Below the pieces are notes generated by a model. The model made no database searches. It had not been told where the DNA came from and saw only the letters and a list, made by a program, of their open reading frames with translations. Below, in pieces: positions 25,629 through 36,913 of a DNA stretch of 64,000 nt (position 1 is its first letter; each line of letters starts with the position of its first letter). This stretch comes from Paraglomus occultum (Eukaryota > Glomeromycota > Glomeromycetes > Paraglomerales > Paraglomeraceae). The DNA lies in assembly GCA_910592205.1 (NCBI GenBank), contig CAJVPJ010000004.1, positions 39,054 to 103,053 of the forward strand, written 5' to 3'. The translations under genes were made by a program, and so were the position numbers.

Positions 25629-27922
25629 CTATTTAGGTTCACTTATTCCTCAAATCAGATTATTTCGCCGCGTTTATATTAAGCTTTTTATACTATGATA
25701 ATCAGTTCCGACAATTTAACGTCATGCGATTAAAATTTGATGCTCAATGGCGTAATTTATTCGGATTATTATTGGTAGTCACCGATTGTACGAGTTACGA
25801 TCCCTGAAACATGTATAGAAATCACGTGCTTTTAGAGAATTTGACTAAACTTTTATGCGAACGCGGTGACATAAGATTATACCAGCATTTCTGTTTGAAG
25901 CAAGGCCTCTGTCTATTAAACGGACAAGCACTTTGGCGTATATGGATGTAATACATCAAGTAACTGAACGACATGTTGTATGAGGCTGGTTGGAGACGTT
26001 AAATACAGCATGCAATAGAAAAAAAATACAACTTTATTTTCCCGGGTTCGCCCACTCAAAAGGTAGGTAATGTGCCTTTTTTCAAACTCAAATTTAAAGA
26101 ATAAATATTTTGGTATCAAGCTTAGAAACAAAAAATGCCAGATGCAAGTTTTGTAAATTTCCTGACTTTCTCGCCATTGTTATATATCTGCTATGCGTAA
26201 TAAATTAGAACTTTAAAGATTTTATTCCAACTGTTAAGCTAACAATTGTGCGAGAGCAATCGATGAGCAGTGGGTTTTCCTACGACCAGTTACAGTTAAT
26301 AGCTTTAAATTAGGCTTTATTACAAACAATTTGTATCGATTAATCCTGGACAGTTATTGCCTTTGAATTAATCGGCTTTCGAGCGCGTAAATTATACAGA
26401 CAGAGGTCTATTTAAAACGCGTTTTTGCTTGAAGCAAACAGTAACCGTAATGTTAGGAGAATTATTTACGGAACAAGAGACGGATATTCCTAATCGATAT
26501 GGAAATTAGCGGTTCACAGTTATATCAGAAACTTAATTATGCGTCAGATTGTATATAAATCACTTATATATTTGGGAAAAGATTGTTATAATCAATAATG
26601 TAATTACTCACTACTTTAAAAAACATGATTAAATCTAGTAAAAAGTTGCGTTTTTATATATCTAATCGAGTGCTACTTTCCCACGCTTTATTGGCGCGTG
26701 CAACTAACTACCAATCTTTTCTGTCAAATGCCTTTCAAAAGTGATAAATATCAGAACGTATATCAAGAGAATACATATCTGATTGGTTTATATAAATCAT
26801 GGTAATAGTAACCATCAAATACGTGTTTTAGTTGAGCACATCCATGTTCTATTGTTGTTGTTAATACTATGTTATTTATAATTTGCGTAGTATTATTCAA
26901 CTATTTGTTTCTTCGTAGGATAATAAATTAAGAGTCTAATATAATTATTACTTGGTAAGTTATGCGGACAAGTGAGGAATTTATTATCGTAAAAGCAGTG
27001 TTGCTAAAGGTGTTTAACAGCTGATATTTTATTTTGTATAATTTGCAAGCATGTTCTTATCATATGTTCGGAAGTTTATGTTATTTAATAACATTTAAGC
27101 CTGTAAGTTATTTTTTAATACAAACGTATTAAATACGACTCACAATGAAACCAAAATTTCAAGAGCAGAGTTTTATTGTGCTTCACAATACAAGAATCAT
27201 CGAGTCGGGGTGCCACTAGCTTAAATATGAGATGGAAGATAAATACAATGGATCTTTAATAAACCCTGAAGCGGCTAATTCTTATTCACAAAGTAAGCCA
27301 GTAATTTTATTCTATTTATTTCTCTATTACTTGAATGCAAACTCGAAAAATAAGCGGTGTATGATTTGTTGGCTAGATAGGCTAAATAAACAAATTATGT
27401 TTATTTTCTTTTTTCTCATTGCTCGGTATTAAAATCACTGCTTGAATGATCAACGCAACAGGTGTGTCATCATTTTGAATCGACAAATCAGGAGTCTGAT
27501 GTCTAATTTTTGAAGATATACACAGTAAAGTCCGCTTTAACAAAGGCCTTGTAACGAAGCTTTTTTATGGAACCGATTCATTCATATATGCTTGGCTCCC
27601 GGATCAAGATCAAATCACTTATGAAATTTATCAGGAACGAAAAATCATAACTACTAAACGAGCATTAACACCAATACATGATGAACCAAAAGGCTGCTCG
27701 AGTGCATTCGTTGAACGTTGATCATAACTTTGACGTAAGTGTAAAATTACAAAACAGAATTCAATTTTTGTAAGCACAATTTTAATATCTTTATTATAGC
27801 GTGCGATCACTTTTGAAAATATAAATAATAATGAAAGCATCAGAGTGATTGTATGGGAGGAAAATACTCGGACCCAGAGACATTTATGAGTATACCTATT
27901 CTTTGGTCACTCTGGTGCAAAT
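25629..27922. other. gene-poor AT-rich region
   Basis: This should contain the unresolved 5' part of the minus-strand gene ending at 24544, but I cannot place its first exon. A short frame at 27232-27291 starting MEDKYNGSLINPEAANSYSQ and ending at a GTAAGC donor resembles a first exon with no clear partner. Nothing else is visible. Confidence 0.35.
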
Positions 27923-28087
27923 TTAGATTTCATTATCCTTTTTATTATTGTTACTATTAATAGCATTATCACTATCGTCATTTTCATCGTCTTCATCTGA
28001 GTGGTTCACGTTTTCCTTCTTCCTTCGTTGAAGCTGCCTCGATCTTTTTTGTATCCAATTTAATTCTAAAAAGTTCCTAGTAATACG
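27923..28087 (-). pseudogene. C-terminal fragment of an acidic-tailed protein
   Basis: A 54-codon frame has no ATG. It runs from a stop to a stop and reads NFLELNWIQKRSRQLQRRKK, followed by an Asp/Glu/Asn-rich tail. Composition and continuity look like the end of a real protein, possibly a transposon product, that has lost its upstream part. Confidence 0.35.
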
Positions 28088-28099
28088 TCATTGATTAAG

Positions 28100-29960
28100 C
28101 CACTGATCAGCGTTAGTATATTAGATCACATTGCAAGAAGCCACGAACGAGGAGGATAAAGAGTTCTGGAGGGAGCGCGCGAGACGCACGTGAATAAATT
28201 ACAGAATGCGTTGACGGCGACTGCTCCAACAGGTAACGACTTTGTGACTTGGGCTGGGACATAGAGTACATAGTGTTTGTCTCTGTTATAAATTTGTTGG
28301 GAAAATGCAGTCAATGTATCTTTTATTTCCAAACATACATTTTCCTACAACTATTTCTGTGTCCATTTTGACTATTATGTCTCAGCTAGTACGAGGGAAA
28401 ATAATGACGAAATTCTTACAGGCTTGAAAGTATTGAGAAGAAAATTGAAGATTTCAGGAAAGATAAATTTGCAATACAAATCTCAAGCATCAACACAGAA
28501 TACTTTACAATGATTGTGAATCAACAACCTTCAAAGCATAAGGCCTTGACTTAAACTTGAATGAGAGGATTGGTGCTTTTTGATAGTCAGCAGAAGCAGA
28601 AAGATTGCAAAGTGGCAGATATACCCTTCTATTATCAATAAGATACTCAAACTTAGTTTGTTTCAGCGGCTTGGGCATTATGATACAACCAATAATAATA
28701 CTTTCCTCACGACAAGTGCTGATGTCCTACCAATAAGACTCTCTGGTACTACGGATTTAGTCATAGTACGTGTAGACTGACATTATATTGCTATGCAAAT
28801 CCCAGAGAAGCATGTCCGAATTCTTTTGAGCTGGAAAAGTTATCATAAAAACAAATGTATCACAATTATGATAGCTAAAACTAATTACAAATCGGTCTAT
28901 CGTAATTTTATTGCATGTCTCGAAAACAATAACACATTGAAACTGTTAAAATATGATGCGTCCCGCAAGTTATGACATCAATTAACGCCTTATATTCAAA
29001 TCATGAGTCCACGAACGGGTTATTATTATGTGACACGTGCCAATGTTTCGAAATGGACTACAGTATAATGCTCGTAAGGAGGAAGATGCAAGAGACTTAC
29101 TGAAAAAATTCAAAGAACATCTGATTAAGGCGCTAAGTTAAAGAAAAATTATTATAACAAAAATTTGGATTAACAGAACAAGAGAGAAAATTGGTAGATG
29201 ATAATTACGCTGTTCCAGGAGATAAAGCTGATTATTGTAGCGTTGACGCGACTGCTCATTACAGTTACGATTAAGCACAAAATGTTCACGTACCCATTAC
29301 TATTACGATCAACAGGTAAGCAAGATTTATTATCTCAGTCCACGTAAAGTGCATTTGTTTGGTATGAGGCAGTACGCGAACAAATTAATTACGTACTCGA
29401 TGAAGATGAATTATTGGAAAAGGCCCTAATGGTACACTGAGACCGGTATTCAGAAATTGAACAAAGGTGAAAACGTCTAAAAATTACTTGTGATAACGCG
29501 GGTGGGCGAACAAAAATAATGCCACTATTTAAATTTAGTAATTTGCGGTTATAATGAAAGTATCTAATTGAATTTCATGGTACCCGGACATACTAAATTC
29601 AAGTGTGATGATAGTTTTGAATTGATTAACCGAAATATGACAGTAGATTGTATAGACCATATCGTTGAGGTCGTGAAAAAATTAAGTACAGCGGGACTAA
29701 ACAAGGCTCAGTGTTATGAAAACGACAAAGGTTTTCAATATTTAGATCTTAATTTTGTGTTGGGAATTTTCTTTAAGAAATTGAGTGGTTTACAAAAACA
29801 TCAGCATATTGTATTTGAAGCAGCCAAACCTGGTATTGTCAAATCTCAGCTGATGGTAATGGTGCTTTTACTGAATTTAATTTATTGAAAACCAGAAAAG
29901 CAAGTGTTTCCGAAATTACCAAAGAAATTAAGTCTTTTTCTATTTTAGTTCTAACTCCGT
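28100..29960 (+). pseudogene. degenerate transposase-like ORF
   Basis: Successive plus-strand frames interrupted by stops and frameshifts carry related pieces. These include LQEATNEEDKEFWRERARR near 28131, then ADYCSVDATAHYSYD near 29227-29274, an HVPITIT / SAFVWYEAVREQINYVLDED region near 29290-29410, and a longer frame at 29568-29888 with FMVPGHTKFKCDDSFELI. The HYS-D, VR-QINYV-DE and GHTKF-D-F-LI motifs resemble an RNase H-like transposase family (DUF7869-like) common in arbuscular mycorrhizal fungi. Assignment is by recollection of motif order only. No intact product is possible. Confidence 0.5.
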
Positions 29961-30199
29961 CTCCTTTGGATTACAAAAGACAAGAATTAGAATATCTTTA
30001 TCGTAATATTCGCCATCTGTTATAGATAAATTCAAGGATATCACTTGCCCAAGACCAACCTATGCTGATATTGAATAAAAACATTTCAGTCTAAGTCAAC
30101 CGCAAATTTTATTACTTTATAAGTATTTGTTTGTTTCTATTACTATTAAATTATTTATATTAATTTTTAATGATTTAATACTAAAATAATAATATAAAA

Positions 30200-31150
30200 A
30201 TTAAAATCATGACAAGCTAAAACAACATTTTAACCGAAGAGGAAATAATAATGCATTGTCTTGATGAGTAAAAGCTGATAAAGAAGTTAAAGGTTTACAA
30301 TCCTTAACAACTAATTTAGAGAAAGATAAGAATGAATTGCTTGAAAAAACTAAGCAATTAGAAGCAGAACAAAAAAGTATTGAAAGAAGCATTAGAATTA
30401 GAGAAAAACATTTCTAAATGCTATTTAGATACTCTTGGAGTAGCTAGCAAATGGAAAGTAAAGCAAAGCAAAGAAAAAGATGACAACTTAGGAAAAGCTT
30501 TGAGAAAAATAGAAATGCTAGAAAATGTTGTGGCATGGCGGAATTATTTAACAAACAAGCAACTTCAAGAACTACCAGTTTTGCCAAAGAAACAAAACAA
30601 ATTTAAGTAAATAATGAAGTTAGAATACCAAGCTTAAGAAGAGGAGATAAATAAGATTGCAATTTTTGCTCTTTGAAAAAGAAAGAAGTTTAAATGCTAT
30701 TTACCAAATATTATCTTACAATAGTGACATTGCTTATATCTGACAATGATGCTCTACCACATTGTGGTCGAGTTATGATAATAAGAAATAGAATAGATTA
30801 CTTTTGTAATTTTAATTTAATATTAAGGAAAGATGAGCCACCAGTTAAAACTCCAATCATAACAGAAATAATGGCTCAGAGTTATGATTATTTGAATAGA
30901 TTAGAACAACAAAACAAGGATTTAAAACAGCAACTAGCCAGTGCTAATACTAAGGAAGAAATCAGTTCTCACTTGATGCCTTAGATGTTTCAAAGGATTG
31001 ACATGATAAACAAAAGCAAGAATTATCAGATAAAATTCTAATTCAAAGACTTAAAAGTGAGGTTGAAAACAGCAGACTCAACATGTTGCTCAAATTGAAG
31101 TAAAAGAAAATAAGAAATGAACTTGATTAAAAGTAAAAAGTAATTTAAAT
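30200..31150 (+). pseudogene. decayed coiled-coil protein gene
   Basis: Plus-strand frames rich in Lys, Glu, Leu and Gln are split by stops: one at about 30290-30376, one at 30380-30610 (EALELEKNISKCYLDTLGVA and on), one at 30830-30984 (IMAQSYDYLNRLEQQNKDL and on) and a further tail to 31140. The heptad pattern points to a long coiled coil. With at least three interruptions it cannot encode the original protein. The family is unknown. Confidence 0.45.
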
Positions 31151-31986
31151 TTCATAAATGATTTTTTTTTGATCTAGATATTCCTGAAGAGTTTAGGCAT
31201 CATTTGGTTTTAAAATGTATGGGGCAATTTTTTCTCCTTGTTACTTTTTTAAAATGCTTCTAATAGTGCTGTAATTCTTGGGTTCCATAGTGGACTTAAT
31301 GTAAATTAGTTTCATATTAATATTTTTTTATATAGAGATATCCCTATATTAAACCTGTTATGGTTTATATTCATCACATTCTAGTATGATTAAGTAAACA
31401 TTAAAATTAACAAGTCCATAAGTCATGAATTATTACTTTTCAAAATGTCATCAAGTCACAGTGGTCAATTTTACATCACAATCAGCCTCTCATAATAAAA
31501 CGTTCACTTTATTGCAGTCTACTACTACCCCAATTACACATGGATTGCAAGTTATAAAATTATATATTAATAGGAATACCTGTATTAGTATATGAAAAAT
31601 TATAATAATGGCTCCAACTGAATTTTCAGAGAGAAAAAATTTGCTGAGTTATGTGAAGCATTTCAAGCTCTCTTTAGACCCAAATATGATATATTTTTGA
31701 TGGCCCAGTTGAAAGCAATGAATGGTGGAGAAATAACCACTAGTACTAGTATAATAATAAGGGATGATTCGATTATAATGTTATATAACACTCTGATGTT
31801 TGCAAAGATGTCAGAATATTGACACTACATGTTATAATCACGCAAGAAACTGAGTCAAGGTTAGAATTCACGTTAGGGTCAAACAAAAAAAATCAAAACT
31901 GGTAATTTTGAAGTAATTATCAAAAACTCAGTAGTTAAGAAGATTATTCAGACTATTGAGCGACTGATATTGAAAATCAAGACGGC
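31151..31986. other. AT-rich spacer
   Basis: No gene is seen. The only structure is a small ACTAGTACTAGT palindrome at about 31741. Weak coding-like words near 31620-31730 may extend the decayed sequence to the left. Confidence 0.4.
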
Positions 31987-32130
31987 TTATTCGATAATTG
32001 AGTGCTTCATAATGACCTCTTTTAACCTGCCACCGCGATCGCGGCTTCGCTGAATTTTGGTAAACACAATTTTTTGAGTCGGGTAGTTCACTATTGATAG
32101 ATTATCTAAAAACATTGTCAAGCTGGTTTC

Positions 32131-32249
32131 ATGTCGAGAATTTATGAACGCAAGTCCTCTTCCTGGCTGATGCACATAGGTAATTGACTTGATACGTCAT
32201 CCCCGATCAGGAAAGAATCCACTTGATCACCGGGAAACGCTTCCCAGAC
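32131..32249. repeat. direct repeat copy 1
   Basis: This 119-bp segment begins ATGTCGAGAATTTATG and ends CGCTTCCCAGAC. It recurs at 32316-32430 with a few substitutions and one 5-nt deletion, so it is a recent local duplication inside the RRM-like pseudogene. Confidence 0.9.
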
Positions 32250-32315
32250 TCGAAGCGTATTGATTTGTACCAGTCTACACAGAATTGCTTACTGTCATCT
32301 TTCTTTCCTACTATT

Positions 32316-32430
32316 ATGTCGAGAGTTTATGAACGCAAGTCCTCTTCCTGGTGCACATAGGTAATTGACTTAATACGTCATCCCCGATCAGGGAAGAATC
32401 CACTTGATCACCGGGAAACGCTTCCCAGAC
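32316..32430. repeat. direct repeat copy 2
   Basis: The second copy is 115 bp and starts 185 nt downstream of the first. It lacks the GCTGA found after CTTCCTG in copy 1, which changes the reading frame between copies. Confidence 0.9.
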
Positions 32431-32712
32431 AGTTGAATGTCCATGTTCGATAGCTTGATTATCTTGGCCTCAACATGCGTCTACTTCTGCTTCTGTAAAG
32501 TCTTCATGTTCCCATGACTTATTATGTATATTATAGTTGTGTTCCTTAAATGTTGAACTAGTATCAAGTTTGTTCGCAATTGTTTTGAGGGATAAAGAAT
32601 CCTTTCGTACATATTGACCTATCGATCTCAATGCCTTCGCTGCTATTTTCTTGCGTCGCACATTTCTCTTTTTCGTAATATTCAAGATTACAAAGACAGC
32701 AGACCTGTTCAT

Positions 32713-33927
32713 CCCAGAGCATGAATTCGATCATCGTTTCTAATGCTTTGGTTGCAGTATTGCAACATAGTCTGATGGTTAGCTTCCAAGGATAGTGAGT
32801 GCTATCAGTTGCATTTTACGCGATGTATTTGGAACAAGTTACACATGTACAGATTAGTTTCATGGCATTAGTATATTTTAGTAATTGATGCCAAAATTTC
32901 TATGTGCTCGTAATCATGTGATGAGAATGTTATGGCCCAATTAGAGATACGCACTTTTTCTACTATCACACCAATAAGCGACATTGTTTATGAACTGGGT
33001 TTCGAATTGGCGATTTGGACAAGAACGATAATATGACAACACTTTCAAAGATGCATGTAAGAGAACAAAGTTTCAAAAGAAAGAAATTCAACCGTTAAGC
33101 AATGCATGTTAGATCAATTGGGAGAACATTAATAATTAACAGAATGTTGATTGTATGAATAGACCCGTCAAACAAGGAAAATTTTATTACAGACGATATG
33201 TGAGAAATATCATTCGGCGTAATGGGTGCCCAGAATAAACAAATTCTCGCTCTTCTATTTCTACTGCGGTAGCTCAGTACTGGATAAAACGGTTCGGCTT
33301 CCCATGACTCATGCTTTACCACTTCAAATCGGCGAAGCAGGGTAACCTCTTGCGCTGCCCAGAAGCCAGTGTGATATTCTTGGAGAAACACACATCTACG
33401 AACGCACCCCAACGACACACTCGACAACTTGATTTCGCTCTTTGTGAATAAAGCAACACGACTGCCGAATGGACAAGAACTTTCTCCGAGAAAGCCTTAC
33501 AAATAATTGCTGCCTTCTACTTGGTCAGCTTCTTTACTTCGCGCAACTCTGTGACAGAATGACTCGGGCATATTTGTATATTGGATTATGCAGATGCAAC
33601 TTATATAATATTAACTTTCATTTGGTTGCCTCACATTTATATAGTGATGTGCGTGACCTGCAATATCTTTTATCGTTACACAAGAAATACGCACCAATCA
33701 CATGCACGTGTCGCAAACCTTTCAGTGTGACGCAAACGAACTGGGATGTCAGAAAGTTGCCATTCCATTGCTGTTTCCAAAAATTGCAGACAGCTCGCAG
33801 CAAATTTTATCTTCTTGTCTCTAATTGCTAAAGCCTTTAGAAACTTTGAGTAGTATACATATATATATTTATATAGAGAGGAATCTTACTTTTTTCTCGC
33901 CCTTTGCTAACTTCAAAGACAACGACC
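32713..33927. other. upstream region of the TIA-1/Pub1-like gene
   Basis: The composition is more balanced than the surrounding intergenic DNA. Open frames of 110 residues (minus, 33095-33427) and 120 residues (plus, 33469-33831) are Cys/Leu-rich without motifs and probably arise by chance in promoter or 5' leader sequence. Confidence 0.4.
33858..33879 (+). promoter_or_regulatory. TATA-rich element upstream of the TIA-1/Pub1-like gene
   Basis: An ATATATATTTATATAG tract lies about 50-70 nt before the start codon and is followed by a CT-rich stretch. The position suits a core promoter with a short leader. Confidence 0.4.
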
Positions 33928-36913
33928 ATGGGTGCCGACGAAGGTTGCAAAAGTCTTTATGTGGGAAACCTTGACCCAAGAGTAACTGATCAAATGCTTC
34001 TCCAGATCTTTGCTGTTTCTGGTTCTGTAAACAATACGAAAATTATCCCTGATAAAAACGTGAGTTGAAAACAAAACAATACATTTAGAGCCAATCAAGA
34101 AAACTAACAATGAGAGACTGCAAGAGGCGATTTATGGGGGATTTATTTTGATATTGAAAAAACTGAGAGAACCCATACCAGAAACTTTTTTTTACTCTTA
34201 TCTATTACGTTATATCATTTCTTTGATATGTGAGAAGAGAAAGAAACTACTGTTTTGCTTTTCTTTCCACTTTTGTTTAAGTTTCGAGGACTCTTGCTGA
34301 TGTTGGAGGACAAAAACTTGCAACAAGCAAAACCGTGAATACTTGGGCTTGTGGGCTTCTGCACTGGAACGTCTCTCTCTCGAGTTGCGAATCCATAAAA
34401 TCTTTATGTCGCAGCTCAAAGGTTGGAATTCCTTTATCTTCACATCACTATCTATCTTTCTGTCTTCTCTGTCTCTCGATCTCTGTCGATCTCGTCGAAA
34501 ATCTCTCTTTATGATCAATACTTTTTTTATTTCTCTCTTCTTTCTGAGTTTTGTTGTTTACTGAGGACCGGACATGCTTTGTAGACATTCACTATTTGAT
34601 TGTCACTGTGATATGTGCTGTAGATTAGAGTGAAGGAGCAGTAGAATATTTTGATATGGATTGGGCTCTTCTCTTATATAATATTAGATGATAAATGAGA
34701 CGAATCTATAATTTCTGCCTATAAACCAATTATGATTTTTACTAACCATTTTAATTTGCTTTTATTGATTTTTATGATCAGTATCAACACGGTGGTTTGA
34801 ATTACGGGTTCGTTGAATTTAATGATCATCGTTCTGCTGAACAAGCTTTACAGACATTGAATGGGAGAAGGGTGTATGACATGGTGAGCAGTGAACACAC
34901 AAACGGTTTGTCTTTGCATGGGGCTTGTACATGTGATGGGACATCTCATATTAATTGAATTATGCTTGGTTAGGAAATCAAAGTTAATTGGGCTTTCCAA
35001 GGACAACAACAACACAAAGAAGACACATCAAGTACTTTTACAAACATGACTTGTAGAAATTTTTGCGTTTCAGGAAATGTACTTTTCTAACTGTATTTTG
35101 TCTAGATCACTATCACATTTTTGTTGGTGACTTGAGCCCAGAGGTAAACGATGAAGTACTAGCAAAGGCATTTAGCGCTTTCGGGAGCATGTCGTAAGTT
35201 CCAGATCGACAAATCCACGTTTAATCTGTGTCTTGTTTTCATGTAGAGTTCTATTGGTAACCCCAATGATTTGGCTGTTCGATAGGGATGCACGTGTTAT
35301 GTGGGATGTTAATTCAGGAAAATCTCGAGGATATGGGTTTGTGGCTTTTCGTGACAAGACTGTAAGTGCTGGTCTTTTGGAAGTAATCATTTGTACATAC
35401 CATGTTCACACTGCCAATACAATATTCTCAGGACGCTGAGCAAGCAATTGCAACCATGAACGGTGAGATCTGACTTTCTTACATTAGATATGGTTTGGTT
35501 GATTAGAGATAATAGCGCAAAATGTAGTTGGAGAGCGTGTATAAAAGAGATCACATCTACTTCCACATCTTAACCACAAATTGTTCATGCAATTTTTATG
35601 CAGGCGAATGGTTAGGTAGTCGTGCAATTCGGTGCAACTGGGCAAATCAGAAAGGCCAGCCAGGTCCGGGTAGCAATACGTCTGATCGACAAGGTATCTA
35701 TAAGTTCAAACTTTGTTTCTCAACTTTTTGTCATTTGTTGATATTTCCGCGTGTTCATGCGCACGTTGACAGGAAATACTCCGCAAGCGCCTCAACTTTC
35801 TTACGACATTGTTGTCGCACAGACACCTCAGTACAATAGCACCGTATATGTAGGGAATTTGCCGCCATTTACTACACGTAAGTATTGTTAGATCAGAAAA
35901 TTAATATCCGGGGTGAAGAAAAGGTGGATTAGCGGCAAATAAAACATGTGTTATAGAAGTAATAATAGGTAATAGAACAAGCAAAGGATAATAGAATGAG
36001 TATGATGCGAGTAGTAACTAATATGGGGTAATGGTGGTTTTTATGTATACGATGGGCCTCGATTGACCATTAGCAATTATTTTTAACAGAGGAACACTTG
36101 ATGCCATACTTTCAACCATATGGATTTATTATCGAGATTCGCATGCAGGCAGATCGTGGGTTTGCATTTGTGAAGTAAGCTCAGCTATTCTTACTGGTTA
36201 ATTTTAAATTGACATGAGGAACATTGGAACTCACTCTTGTTCGATAACCATAGATTAGATACGCATGATGCAGCCGCGCGCGCAATTGTGAATTTGCAAA
36301 ATACTCAAATTAATGGTAGAATCATCAAGGTAACTATCATCAAATACTTTGACGTGTAATTATTTTTGTCACTCTCCAACTAACTGCTATTTGCTGATTT
36401 ACCGACATCACGTTTTGGTTTCTTTGCGACCAGTGTTCTTGGGGTAAAGACAGGGCACCAGATCAGGGAACCAATTCGTATCATGCTGTCGCCGCGGCTG
36501 CAGCAGTTGCCTATGGTATCCCGTCAACTTATAGTTATAATACTTATGGTTACTTCAGTAATCATACTGCTCACCACTACCCTACTCCAGGATCAGAAAC
36601 TGGATATGATCTTCCGCCGGGCATGACAGCTCCACCTCAATCCATTGCATCACTCGACGGCAATGCAGCAGTAGCTGCTCAAACACAACATGCTAATGCT
36701 GCATGGGATACTTATTATGGGGGTAATGCTAATTATGAACCATACTATTACGGTGGGTACGGATATAATACACAAGCAGGACACGGATCGGCAGCACCAG
36801 GTTTGGGTGCACCTGGACTCGGCGCGCCTGGAATGGGAGGACCTAATTCGCCACATGCTGTTGCTGGTGGACATCCTCATAATCATTCTGGCGGAAATGC
36901 TTATTCTGGATAA
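33928..36913 (+). CDS. three-RRM RNA-binding protein of the TIA-1/Pub1/Nam8 type
   Basis: The eleven exons are 33928-34059, 34782-34883, 34974-35031, 35106-35193, 35286-35361, 35432-35462, 35604-35693, 35773-35877, 36090-36174, 36254-36329 and 36434-36913. All are in phase and encode 440 residues. RRM1 (about 9-82) has RNP2 LYVGNL and RNP1 YGFVEF; RRM2 (about 99-175) has IFVGDL and RGYGFVAF; RRM3 (about 216-285) has VYVGNL and RGFAFV. Each is followed by the conserved Trp-Asn/Gly linker (NWAFQ, NWANQ, CSWGK). The C-terminal 150 residues are Ala/Gly/Tyr/Pro-rich with GLGAPG repeats, a low-complexity tail suited to granule formation. The family binds U-rich RNA in splicing, mRNA stability and stress granules. 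Introns are short except intron 1 (722 nt). Confidence 0.94.

Larger units (their letters stand above)
31987..32712 (-). pseudogene. RRM-like protein pseudogene with internal duplication
   Basis: Reading leftwards on the minus strand, a frame from 32712 (RRKKIAAKALRSIGQYVRKD and on) passes one TGA at about 32470 and continues in the same frame through VWEAFPGDQVDSSLIGDD into the duplicated segment. The last frame, 32175-31987, preceded in phase by RIKSITYVHQP, reads GRGLAFINSRHETSLTMFLD; this fits the RNP-1 core and following helix of an RNA recognition motif. Stops, frameshifts and the duplication show the gene is dead or badly rearranged. The RRM call rests on one motif. Confidence 0.42.

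Noticed and set aside
33255-33345. tRNA-like start (GCGGTAGCTCAGTACTGG) with a later TTCAAATC
   Set aside because: The acceptor, anticodon and T stems do not pair, and the spacing does not fit a tRNA even with an intron.
33469-33831. 120-residue Cys/Leu-rich plus-strand frame just upstream of the TIA-1-like gene
   Set aside because: No motif, no signal peptide and no room for a separate terminator and promoter before the next gene; more likely leader or promoter sequence open by chance.
34210-34518. 102-residue Arg/Asp/Ser-rich minus-strand frame resembling an SR protein
   Set aside because: It is the complement of the pyrimidine-rich CTCTCT tract in intron 1 of the TIA-1-like gene; no start context or splice partner supports it.
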